Assembly (NCBI GenBank): GCA_027310505.1
Contig: DAIDAS010000069.1
Coordinates: 1 to 13,198, forward strand
Direction of reading: 5' to 3'
Source: a bacterium
GTDB taxonomy: Bacteria > Pseudomonadota > Gammaproteobacteria > Burkholderiales > Methylophilaceae
DNA: 13,198 nucleotides
Under the pieces are notes generated by a model. It was not told where the DNA came from. It ran no database searches and saw only the letters and a program-made list of their open reading frames with translations. Positions 1 through 6,388 of the stretch are shown here, in pieces; the first letter of the stretch is position 1, and each line of letters begins with the position of its first letter. A program made the translations under genes and the position numbers.

Positions 1-1412
1 GCCTCGCTGCGTGGCTGGATCTGGTAGAAGCAATGAACGCAGGCCGCATCATCAAGGGCGTCATCAATGGTCGCGTCAAGGGCGGCCTGACCGTCATGGT
101 CAACGGCATTCGCGCTTTCCTGCCGGGTTCGCTGGTCGACACCCGTCCGGTCAAGGACACCACTCCTTACGAATTCAAGGAATGGGACTTCAAGGTCATC
201 AAGCTGGATCGTAAGCGCAACAACGTTGTGGTTTCCCGCCGTGCCGTCATGGAAGCTTCCATGGGCGCCGATCGCGAAGCCCTGCTGGCCAACCTGAAGG
301 AAGGCGCCGTAGTCAAGGGTATCGTCAAGAACATCACCGACTACGGCGCATTCGTCGACCTCGGCGGCATCGACGGCCTGCTGCATATCACCGACCTGGT
401 ATGGCGCCGCGTCAAGCACCCGTCTGAAGTGCTGACCGTTGGCGACGAAGTCGAAGCCAAGATTCTCAAGTTCGACCAGGAAAAGAACCGCGTTTCCCTG
501 GGCATCAAGCAACTGGGCGACGATCCGTGGGTCAACCTGTCCCGCCGTTACCCGGCCAGCACCCGCCTGTTCGGCAAGGTAACCAACCTGACCGACTATG
601 GTGCATTCGTTGAAATCGAACCGGGCATCGAAGGCCTGGTACACGTTTCCGAAATGGACTGGACCAACAAGAACGTACATCCGGCCAAGATCGTCCAGCT
701 GGGCGACGAAGTCGAAGTCATGATCCTGGAAATCGACGAAGACCGCCGCCGCCTGTCTCTGGGCATGAAGCAGTGCAAGTCCAATCCGTGGGACGATTTC
801 GCTGCCAGCCACAAGCGCGGCGACAAGGTTCGCGGCCAGATCAAGTCCATCACCGACTTCGGCGTGTTCATCGGCCTGGCCGGTGGCATCGACGGCCTGA
901 TCCACCTGTCCGACCTGTCCTGGAGCCTGACTGGCGAAGAAGCCATCCGCAACTTCAAGAAGGGCGATGAAGTCGAAGCCCTGGTGCTCGCCATCGACGT
1001 CGAGAAGGAGCGTATCTCCCTCGGCGTGAAGCAGCTCGACAATGATCCGTTCAACGCCTACACCACCACCCACGATAAGGGCAGCCTGGTCAAGGGTACC
1101 GTGAAGAGCATCGACGCCAAGGGTGCAGTGGTTACGCTGGAAGGCGAAATCGAAGGCTACCTCCGCGCATCCGAAGTCTCCCGCGAAAAGGTGGAAGATA
1201 TCCGTAGCCACCTGAAGGAAGGCGACGAAGTCGAGGCCAAGATCATCAACATCGACCGCAAGAACCGCAGCATCAACCTGTCCATCAAGGCCAAGGATAT
1301 GGCTGACGAGGCCGATGCAGTCCAGAAGTACAGCGGTGATAGCGGCACCGCCGGTACCACCAGCCTGGGCGCGCTGCTCAAGGCCAAGCTCGATAGCAAA
1401 AACAACGAGTAA
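1..1412 (+). CDS. rpsA: 30S ribosomal protein S1, 5'-truncated
   Basis: Ribosomal protein S1 binds mRNA on the 30S subunit and helps unfold and place structured messages at initiation. The frame is open from base 3, so the gene enters from the left edge. The ATG at 33 is internal, because the residues before it (LAAWLDLVEA) continue the S1 sequence. About 469 residues remain of a family usually near 560, so roughly the first 90-100 residues (first S1 repeat) are missing. Five S1/OB repeats are visible. Counted from the internal Met they lie near residues 5-73, 91-161, 178-248, 263-335 and 350-420. They carry recurring motifs such as NLTDYGAFVEIE, GLVHVSEMDW and SLGVKQL. It ends in TAA at 1410-1412, just ahead of ihfB, the neighbour expected in proteobacteria. 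The family assignment is very secure; only the start is unseen. Confidence 0.98.
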   Translation, partial: LAAWLDLVEAMNAGRIIKGVINGRVKGGLTVMVNGIRAFLPGSLVDTRPVKDTTPYEFKEWDFKVIKLDRKRNNVVVSRRAVMEASMGADREALLANLKEGAVVKGIVKNITDYGAFVDLGGIDGLLHITDLVWRRVKHPSEVLTVGDEVEAKILKFDQEKNRVSLGIKQLGDDPWVNLSRRYPASTRLFGKVTNLTDYGAFVEIEPGIEGLVHVSEMDWTNKNVHPAKIVQLGDEVEVMILEIDEDRRRLSLGMKQCKSNPWDDFAASHKRGDKVRGQIKSITDFGVFIGLAGGIDGLIHLSDLSWSLTGEEAIRNFKKGDEVEALVLAIDVEKERISLGVKQLDNDPFNAYTTTHDKGSLVKGTVKSIDAKGAVVTLEGEIEGYLRASEVSREKVEDIRSHLKEGDEVEAKIINIDRKNRSINLSIKAKDMADEADAVQKYSGDSGTAGTTSLGALLKAKLDSKNNE

Positions 1413-1424
1413 GGCGTGAGCGCC

Positions 1425-1709
1425 ATGACCAAATCGGAGCTGATTGCCAAGCTCGCGGGGCGCTTTCCGCAGCTCGTCGTCAAAGACGCCGAGCTGTCGG
1501 TCAAGGCTATCCTCGATGCCATGGCTGACAAGCTGGCTACCGGCGAGCGCATCGAGATCAGAGGGTTCGGCAGTTTCAGTCTGAACTACCGCCCTCCCCG
1601 CCTCGGCCGCAACCCCAAGACTGGTGCAAAAGTGCAGGTACCTGAAAAATACGTACCGCATTTCAAGGCTGGCAAGGAGTTGCGCGAACGGGTAGATTTC
1701 GAGGACTAA
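1425..1709 (+). CDS. ihfB: Integration host factor subunit beta
   Basis: IHF-beta pairs with IHF-alpha to bind and sharply bend DNA at specific sites, acting in the nucleoid in transcription, replication and recombination. The 94-residue product matches the family length and starts MTKSELIAKLA. The arm motif GRNPKTG carries the intercalating proline (Pro64). The residues known to read the consensus in IHF-beta are present (Glu44 and Arg46 in ERIEIRGFGSF), which separates it from HU. A GTG at 1416 would add three residues. ATG 1425 is preferred because it matches the family start and has AAGG at 1411-1414 as a possible ribosome site. It lies 12 bases after rpsA and is probably co-transcribed or served by a promoter inside rpsA. 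A strong terminator follows. Confidence 0.97.
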   Translation: MTKSELIAKLAGRFPQLVVKDAELSVKAILDAMADKLATGERIEIRGFGSFSLNYRPPRLGRNPKTGAKVQVPEKYVPHFKAGKELRERVDFED

Positions 1710-1732
1710 ACCGGTCTGGCACGCAAAACAAG

Positions 1733-1762
1733 GCGGCGGAATGAAAATTCCGCCGCTTTTTT
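1733..1762 (+). terminator. Intrinsic terminator after ihfB
   Basis: A perfect 10-bp stem (GCGGCGGAAT at 1733-1742 with ATTCCGCCGC at 1747-1756) closes a GAAA tetraloop and is followed directly by six T residues (1757-1762). It lies 23 bases past the ihfB stop and should end the rpsA-ihfB transcript, isolating it from lapA. Confidence 0.95.
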
Positions 1763-1806
1763 ATTATCTACCTGGATGAATTTATGATTCATTCGTCTTA
1801 ATTCGG

Positions 1807-1812
1807 TAAAAT
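1807..1812 (+). promoter_or_regulatory. Possible -10 element for lapA operon
   Basis: TAAAAT sits only 6 bases before the lapA ATG at 1819, in the only gap between the ihfB terminator and lapA. The same GGTAAAAT string precedes aroG. If used, the transcript would start at or within a few bases of the start codon, giving a leaderless or nearly leaderless mRNA. No good -35 is visible (ATGATT at the right spacing). This is an inference from sequence alone. Confidence 0.4.
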
Positions 1813-1818
1813 CACGCC

Positions 1819-2079
1819 ATGCGTTATTTCTATGCAGCATTGGGTTTTGCTCTGTTTCTGGTCGCTCTCGGCTTCGCCTTGAAAAATGCCGAACCGATCA
1901 CCCTGCACTACTATCTCGGCTTCGCCTGGCAAGCTCCGCTCTCGCTGACGCTGTTGATTGCGTTCTGCGCCGGCGTGCTGGCCGGGCTTATCGCCGGCCT
2001 TTCACTGCTGGTTGCGCAGCGCCGGCGCCTCATCGGCCTGCAGCGCGAGCTGGATACCCTCCAGACCAGGCAAGAATAA
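1819..2079 (+). CDS. lapA: LapA-like inner-membrane protein (DUF1049)
   Basis: LapA is a small inner-membrane partner of LapB in the control of lipopolysaccharide assembly. The 86-residue product has two hydrophobic spans (about residues 4-21 and 40-64). A basic, coiled-coil-prone cytoplasmic tail follows (AQRRRLIGLQRELDTLQ). This is the usual size and layout of the family. Identification also rests on position: lapB starts 8 bases after the stop, as in E. coli. No clear Shine-Dalgarno sequence precedes the ATG, consistent with the very short leader suggested by the TAAAAT at 1807. Confidence 0.9.
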   Translation: MRYFYAALGFALFLVALGFALKNAEPITLHYYLGFAWQAPLSLTLLIAFCAGVLAGLIAGLSLLVAQRRRLIGLQRELDTLQTRQE

Positions 2080-2087
2080 CCAGCACC

Positions 2088-3245
2088 ATGATCGAATTCG
2101 AATACTGGTGGCTGCTTGCCCTCCCTTTGTTCTTCATGCTGGGCTGGATGGCCGCGCGCGTGGACATGAACCAGCTGCTGAGCGAATCCAGCGCGCTGCC
2201 GGCCGCGTATTTCAAGGGTCTGAATTTCCTGATCAAGGAACAGCACGACAAGGCCATCGAGGCTTTCATCGAAGCGGTCAAATCCAACACGGAATCGCTG
2301 GAATTGCACTTCGCGCTGGGCAGCCTGTTCCGTCGCCGCGGTGAAGTCGACCGAGCCATCCATTTGCACCAGAACCTGCTGGAACGTCCACAGCTCTCGG
2401 AGCTGCAAAAAACCGCGATCATGGTGGAACTGGCACAGGATTTTCTCAAGGCGGGCCTGTTCGACCGCGCAGAATCGCTGTTTCGCAAGCTTTGCGGCGC
2501 ACCCAGTTACCAGCAGGCGGCACTCAGGGCGTTGCTGGACATCTACATCCGCGAACGCGAATGGGAGCGCGCGATCGAGACCGCGAAAGGACTTGAACTG
2601 TTGTCCGGCGTACCCTTTCATAAGGAAATCGCAGAATTCCATTGCGAACTGGCGACCACACACCCGCAGCAGATTGAGCAGCATCTTGCATCGGCACTGC
2701 AAGCCAATCCGTTCTGCATTCGCGCCAATATCATGCTGGGCGACAATGCGCTCGCCAACGGCCAGCATGAAGAAGCCATCGCCGCCTGGAAGCGGATTGA
2801 ATCGCAGAAACCGCAATATCTCGGCCTGATCGCGACACGCCTGCTGCAAAGTTGCCAGGCGCTGAATCGCGGCGACGAAGGCTTGACCCTGTTAAAATCA
2901 TGGGTACAAAAGCACAATCTGCCTGCGGTGCTCAATGTCGTGTATGAAGCCACATTGGCACAGGAGGGTGCGGCGGCGGCGGCGGAGCTCGCGCGCAACG
3001 AGCTTGCCAAGCAGCCCAGCCTGAACATTCTGGACCGGCTGCTGCAGGCGCTTGAGTCAGGCCAGAACGTGACACAGCAGGATGTCCCGCTGATGAAGAA
3101 AACCGTGCATTATTTTCTGGGCAATAGCCGGAATTACTGCTGCGACCAGTGCGGCTTCAAGGCACGCCAGTATTACTGGCAATGCCCGGGCTGCAATGGC
3201 TGGGAAACCTTTCCGCCGGAACCGAAAGAACAACCGCTCAGATGA
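2088..3245 (+). CDS. lapB: Lipopolysaccharide assembly protein B
   Basis: LapB (YciM) is a membrane-anchored adaptor that promotes FtsH degradation of LpxC, so matching LPS synthesis to phospholipid supply. The 385 residues are close to the 389 of E. coli. An N-terminal transmembrane anchor (about residues 8-22, WLLALPLFFMLGW) is followed by tandem TPR helices through about residue 335. The C-terminal end is a rubredoxin-like metal site with two CxxC pairs, Cys352/Cys355 and Cys366/Cys369 (CDQCGF and CPGCNGW). All four metal ligands are intact. Its stop overlaps the pyrF start as ATGA at 3242-3245, implying translational coupling. The lapA-lapB-pyrF order is the same as in enterobacteria. Confidence 0.96.
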   Translation: MIEFEYWWLLALPLFFMLGWMAARVDMNQLLSESSALPAAYFKGLNFLIKEQHDKAIEAFIEAVKSNTESLELHFALGSLFRRRGEVDRAIHLHQNLLERPQLSELQKTAIMVELAQDFLKAGLFDRAESLFRKLCGAPSYQQAALRALLDIYIREREWERAIETAKGLELLSGVPFHKEIAEFHCELATTHPQQIEQHLASALQANPFCIRANIMLGDNALANGQHEEAIAAWKRIESQKPQYLGLIATRLLQSCQALNRGDEGLTLLKSWVQKHNLPAVLNVVYEATLAQEGAAAAAELARNELAKQPSLNILDRLLQALESGQNVTQQDVPLMKKTVHYFLGNSRNYCCDQCGFKARQYYWQCPGCNGWETFPPEPKEQPLR

Positions 3246-3940
3246 ATGACCCGAAAATCATCGTCGCGCTGGACTATGCTGAAGCCGAGCAGGCACTGCA
3301 ACTGGTCGATCGCCTGGACCCCACCCTCTGCCGCCTCAAGGTCGGCAAGGAACTATTTACCGCCGAAGGACCGCGATTCGTCGAGCAACTGGTAAGCAAG
3401 GGCTTCGGTGTCTTTCTTGACCTCAAGTTTCATGACATCCCCAACACCACAGCCAAAGCATGTGAGGCTGCAGCCCGGCTCGGCGTGTGGATGCTCAACG
3501 TACACGCCTCGGGCGGGCGCGCCGTGATGCTGGCCGCACGGGAAGCGATCGACAAATCGGCGACCTCGCCTTTGCTGATTGCCGTCACGGTACTCACCAG
3601 CATGGATGAGCCATCCCTGAACGAGGTTGGCGTTTCCGGAGCACTGCCAGATCAGGTACTGCGCCTCGCCAGCCTGACCCAGGATTGCGGCCTGGATGGT
3701 GTGGTCTGTTCCGCGCAGGAAGCCCCAGTCTTGCGTCAGTCGCTGGGACCGGATTTCTGCCTGGTCACGCCGGGCATCCGTCCCGCCACTGCCAGCAAAG
3801 ATGACCAGTCGCGCGTGGTGACGCCGGCAGACGCGCTGCGCCAAGGCTCGAGTTACCTGGTGATCGGCCGCCCCATTACGCAAGCGCCCGACCCTTTGGC
3901 TGCCTTGCACGCCATCCATCAAGAGATTTCCACTATTTAA
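3242..3940 (+). CDS. pyrF: Orotidine 5'-phosphate decarboxylase
   Basis: PyrF converts OMP to UMP, the last step of de novo pyrimidine synthesis, in the cytosol. The 232-residue product has the type I family length. It shows the catalytic Asp-Lys-Asp pattern in FLDLKFHDIPNT (Asp60, Lys62, Asp65), the substrate lysine region RLKVGKELF, and the C-terminal phosphate-binding motifs VTPGIRP and YLVIGRPIT. ATG 3242 was chosen because MNDPKIIVALD matches the family start. An in-frame upstream ATG at 3149 would lie inside lapB and add unrelated residues. The ATGA overlap with lapB indicates one transcript. ugd follows after 16 bases. Confidence 0.97.
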   Translation: MNDPKIIVALDYAEAEQALQLVDRLDPTLCRLKVGKELFTAEGPRFVEQLVSKGFGVFLDLKFHDIPNTTAKACEAAARLGVWMLNVHASGGRAVMLAAREAIDKSATSPLLIAVTVLTSMDEPSLNEVGVSGALPDQVLRLASLTQDCGLDGVVCSAQEAPVLRQSLGPDFCLVTPGIRPATASKDDQSRVVTPADALRQGSSYLVIGRPITQAPDPLAALHAIHQEISTI

Positions 3941-3945
3941 ATTTT

Positions 3946-3950
3946 AGGAG
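3946..3950 (+). promoter_or_regulatory. Shine-Dalgarno sequence of ugd
   Basis: AGGAG lies 6 bases before the ugd ATG, a near-ideal ribosome site in a 16-base gap. It supports independent, strong initiation of ugd on the lapA-pyrF transcript. Confidence 0.8.
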
Positions 3951-3956
3951 TCATTC

Positions 3957-5279
3957 ATGAAAATTACCGTCATCGGTACCGGTTACGTTGGCCTGGTTAC
4001 TGGCACTTGTCTGGCAGAAGTCGGCAACGACGTTTTATGTCTGGACCTGGATGTTTCCAAGATCCAGACCCTGAAAGAAGGCGGTATCCCCATCCACGAA
4101 CCCGGCCTGCTGGAAATGGTGCAGCGCAACGTTGCTGCAGAGAGCCTGCATTTCACCACCAGCATCGAAGAAAGCGTGGCCTGGGGCCAGATCCAGTTCA
4201 TCGCCGTCGTCACCCCGCCTGACGAAGATGGCTCCGCCGACCTGCAATACGTCACCGCTGCAGCAAGAAACATCGCCAAACACATGACTGACTACAAAGT
4301 CGTGGTCGACAAGAGCACCGTGCCGGTCGGTACCGCGGACAAGGTGCGTGCCGCCATTACCGAAGAGCTCGCCAGGCGCGGCGCCAATATCCCGTTCGCT
4401 ATCGTGTCCAACCCGGAGTTTCTCAAGGAAGGCGCCGCCGTTGAAGACTTCATGCGTCCAGACCGCATCGTCGTTGGCTCCGAGGACGATCGTGCCTCCA
4501 CCCTCATGCGCGACCTCTATGCCCCGTTCAACCGCAACCACGACCGCGTCATCGTCATGGACATCAAGAGCGCAGAGCTGACCAAGTATGCCGCCAACTG
4601 CATGCTGGCCACCCGTATCTCGTTCATGAACGAGCTGGCAAACCTTGCAGACCGGCTGGGCGCAGACATCGAGCAGGTGCGCATCGGCATCGGTTCCGAC
4701 CCGCGTATCGGCTACCACTTCCTCTACCCTGGCTGCGGCTATGGTGGCTCCTGCTTCCCCAAGGATGTGCAGGCGCTGATCCGCACGGCGGACAGTATCG
4801 ACCAGCCGATGAAAGTGCTCAACGCCGTCGAAGAAGCCAACGACGCCCAGAAGCGTATCCTGCTGGAAAAGATCAGGTCGAAATTCGGCGCCGATCTCAA
4901 AGGCAAGAAGTTCGCCCTGTGGGGCCTGGCGTTCAAGCCCAACACCGACGACATGCGCGAAGCCTCCAGCCGCGTCATCATTCAGGGTTTGTGGGATATG
5001 GGCGCGACCGTGACCGCCTACGACCCGGTCGCCATGACGGAATCGAAACGTATTTTCGGCAACGACGCACGACTGGCTTATGCGGATACCCCCATGCAGG
5101 CACTGGAAGGTGCCGACGCGCTGCTGATCGTTACCGAATGGAAGGAATTCCGTGCGCCTGACTTTGCACAGATCAAGGCTGCGCTGAAGACCCCGACCAT
5201 CTTCGACGGACGCAACATGTACACCCCGGCACACGTCAAGGAGGCAGGACTGGAATATTTCGCCATCGGCAGGCGGTAA
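3957..5279 (+). CDS. ugd: UDP-glucose 6-dehydrogenase
   Basis: This enzyme oxidises UDP-glucose to UDP-glucuronate with two NAD+, supplying acidic sugars for surface polysaccharide or LPS modification. The 440 residues fit the family. The N-terminal Rossmann motif is GTGYVG (residues 7-12). The substrate motif SNPEFLKEG sits near residue 150. The catalytic cysteine is Cys266 in the GYGGSCFPKD motif. A C-terminal UDP-binding domain contains ALWGLAFKPNTDDMREA. All expected motifs are intact. The gene closes the lapA-lapB-pyrF cluster, which suggests that uronic-acid supply is expressed together with LPS control. Whether the product feeds capsule, exopolysaccharide or aminoarabinose synthesis cannot be told from this window. 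No terminator was seen in the 90 bases after it. Confidence 0.97.
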   Translation: MKITVIGTGYVGLVTGTCLAEVGNDVLCLDLDVSKIQTLKEGGIPIHEPGLLEMVQRNVAAESLHFTTSIEESVAWGQIQFIAVVTPPDEDGSADLQYVTAAARNIAKHMTDYKVVVDKSTVPVGTADKVRAAITEELARRGANIPFAIVSNPEFLKEGAAVEDFMRPDRIVVGSEDDRASTLMRDLYAPFNRNHDRVIVMDIKSAELTKYAANCMLATRISFMNELANLADRLGADIEQVRIGIGSDPRIGYHFLYPGCGYGGSCFPKDVQALIRTADSIDQPMKVLNAVEEANDAQKRILLEKIRSKFGADLKGKKFALWGLAFKPNTDDMREASSRVIIQGLWDMGATVTAYDPVAMTESKRIFGNDARLAYADTPMQALEGADALLIVTEWKEFRAPDFAQIKAALKTPTIFDGRNMYTPAHVKEAGLEYFAIGRR

Positions 5280-5356
5280 GATTCGTGTAAGCAAACTGGA
5301 GCATGATGTGCAGTTAGTAACACCCGGGTTATTTACCGGTTTCTCAAAAACCAACA

Positions 5357-5365
5357 GAAGGAGAG
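5357..5365 (+). promoter_or_regulatory. Shine-Dalgarno sequence of the ComEA-like gene
   Basis: GAAGGAGAG, a strong purine-rich ribosome site, ends 4 bases before ATG 5370 and fixes that start. Confidence 0.75.
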
Positions 5366-5369
5366 TTTC

Positions 5370-5795
5370 ATGAAGAAATTGCTGCTCGTACTGATCGCCT
5401 GCTTCGCTTTCGCCATCAACGCGTTTGCTGCGGTCAACATCAATACCGCTTCTCAGGCTGAACTGGAAACCATCAAAGGGATTGGCCCGGCCAAATCCAA
5501 GGCCATCATCGACTACCGCACCAAGAATGGCCCTTTCAAGAGCGTGGACGACCTGGACAACGTCAAGGGCTTCGGCAAGAAGAGCATAGACAAGATGCGT
5601 AACGACATTACCGTCAGCGGCTCCACCAGCGCAGCTCCCGCCAAGGCCGACAAGTCCAAGGCTGTCGGCAATGAGACGGCTGCGGCAGCCGGCAAGACCG
5701 CCGAGACCAAGACAGTCAAGGAAGACACCAAGAAGGATTCCAAGGCTGACGACAAGGCTGCCAAAAAGGGCGACAAGAAAGACAGCAAGAAGTAA
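5370..5795 (+). CDS. ComEA-like secreted helix-hairpin-helix protein with lysine-rich tail
   Basis: ComEA-family proteins bind double-stranded DNA outside the inner membrane, typically in the periplasm, during DNA uptake. The 141-residue product has a Sec signal peptide (MKKLLLVLIACFAFAINAFA, likely cut after residue 20). The helix-hairpin-helix core follows at about residues 21-78. It begins VNINTASQAELETIKGIG and has a second hairpin around VKGFGKKSIDKM. From about residue 82 to the end is a low-complexity tail rich in Lys, Ala, Asp and Thr, ending GDKKDSKK; this is longer than in minimal ComEA proteins of the family. No other competence gene is in the window, so a role in transformation is only inferred. 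It starts 90 bases after ugd, behind a good ribosome site, and ends at a strong terminator. Confidence 0.88.
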   Translation: MKKLLLVLIACFAFAINAFAAVNINTASQAELETIKGIGPAKSKAIIDYRTKNGPFKSVDDLDNVKGFGKKSIDKMRNDITVSGSTSAAPAKADKSKAVGNETAAAAGKTAETKTVKEDTKKDSKADDKAAKKGDKKDSKK

Positions 5796-5811
5796 CGCCG
5801 TCTTTTCCAAG

Positions 5812-5838
5812 AAAAAGCCCCGCATCGCGGGGCTTTTT
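5812..5838. terminator. Bidirectional intrinsic terminator
   Basis: The core stem GCCCCGC (5817-5823) and GCGGGGC (5827-5833) closes an ATC loop. It is flanked by five A on the left (5812-5816) and six T on the right (5834-5839). It therefore terminates the comEA-side transcript on the plus strand and the metG-side transcript on the minus strand, which converge here. Confidence 0.93.
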
Positions 5839-5859
5839 TATTGCATCGGCGTCGCCGGA

Positions 5860-6360
5860 TCAATCATCGCGATCGTGGTGTTTGTTCTTGTAGTGCCCGT
5901 AAGCATGGCCACGCCCGTGACCGCGCTCTTCATGGTCATCATCGTAATTCTCGTCATCACGCTCAACTCTTCTGGATGCATATCTGGCGCGAGGCTCATC
6001 CGTTTCCGTGACGTTCTTGCCTACCGTGGCGCCAGCCGCTCCGCCTACACCGGCACCCACGAGAGCTCCGGTTTTTCCACCCATGGACCGGCCAACTGCT
6101 GCACCGGCCGCACCGCCGGCCGCGCCACCGACGACAGCGCCCGTCCTGCCCTCGCCCTTGGTGGTGACGGCGGCACCTACGCCCCCGCCAACCGCGCCAC
6201 CGACAATGGATCCGGTCTTGCCGCCAACTGCCTGGCCGAGGGCCGTACCTGCAACCGCGCCCAACCCACCGCCAACAGCAGTTTTCACATCACTGTCCGC
6301 AGCAAATGCCTGACACGTGGCAATCATCAATAAGCTCATGAGGAGGTGAGTAATTTTCAT
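5860..6360 (-). CDS. Exported glycine-zipper protein with His/Asp-rich tail
   Basis: The product has 166 residues. A signal peptide (MKITHLLMSLLMIATCQAFA) is likely cut after Ala20 by signal peptidase I; Cys16 does not sit in a convincing lipobox. Residues 29-114 are almost pure Gly/Ala/Val/Thr in glycine-zipper pattern, typical of envelope or outer-membrane associated proteins. Three repeat units are in register at a 24-residue period: GKTG at 47-50, GRTG at 71-74 and GKTG at 95-98. The last 45 residues are charged and histidine-rich (for example RGHGRGHAYGHYKNKHHDRD), a possible metal-binding or surface segment. ATG 6360 was chosen over an in-frame ATG at 6423 because only it places the signal peptide at the N terminus; the longer form would overlap metG. 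No good Shine-Dalgarno was seen. It lies 28 bases after metG on the same strand. Precise function is unknown. Confidence 0.8.
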   Translation of the reverse strand: MKITHLLMSLLMIATCQAFAADSDVKTAVGGGLGAVAGTALGQAVGGKTGSIVGGAVGGGVGAAVTTKGEGRTGAVVGGAAGGAAGAAVGRSMGGKTGALVGAGVGGAAGATVGKNVTETDEPRARYASRRVERDDENYDDDHEERGHGRGHAYGHYKNKHHDRDD

Positions 6361-6388
6361 ATTCAAGCTTTTCTGTTGTTGAAGGAAT

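Noticed and set aside
33..1412. Complete rpsA starting at ATG 33
   Set aside because: The frame is open to the left edge and the residues before Met continue the S1 sequence, so this is an internal methionine in a truncated gene.
4035..5825. Long open frame (596 codons) on the minus strand opposite ugd and comEA
   Set aside because: It is fully antisense to two well-recognised genes, has no recognisable domain, and arises from the GC-rich codon pattern of the plus strand.
5671..6333. Plus-strand frame across the terminator and opposite the glycine-zipper gene
   Set aside because: It starts inside the comEA-like gene, crosses the bidirectional terminator, and its Pro/Ala-rich part is simply the complement of Gly/Ala-rich codons.
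6340..6348. AGGAGGTGAG as a Shine-Dalgarno sequence on the plus strand
   Set aside because: No plausible plus-strand gene follows; the string is part of the signal-peptide codons of the minus-strand glycine-zipper gene.
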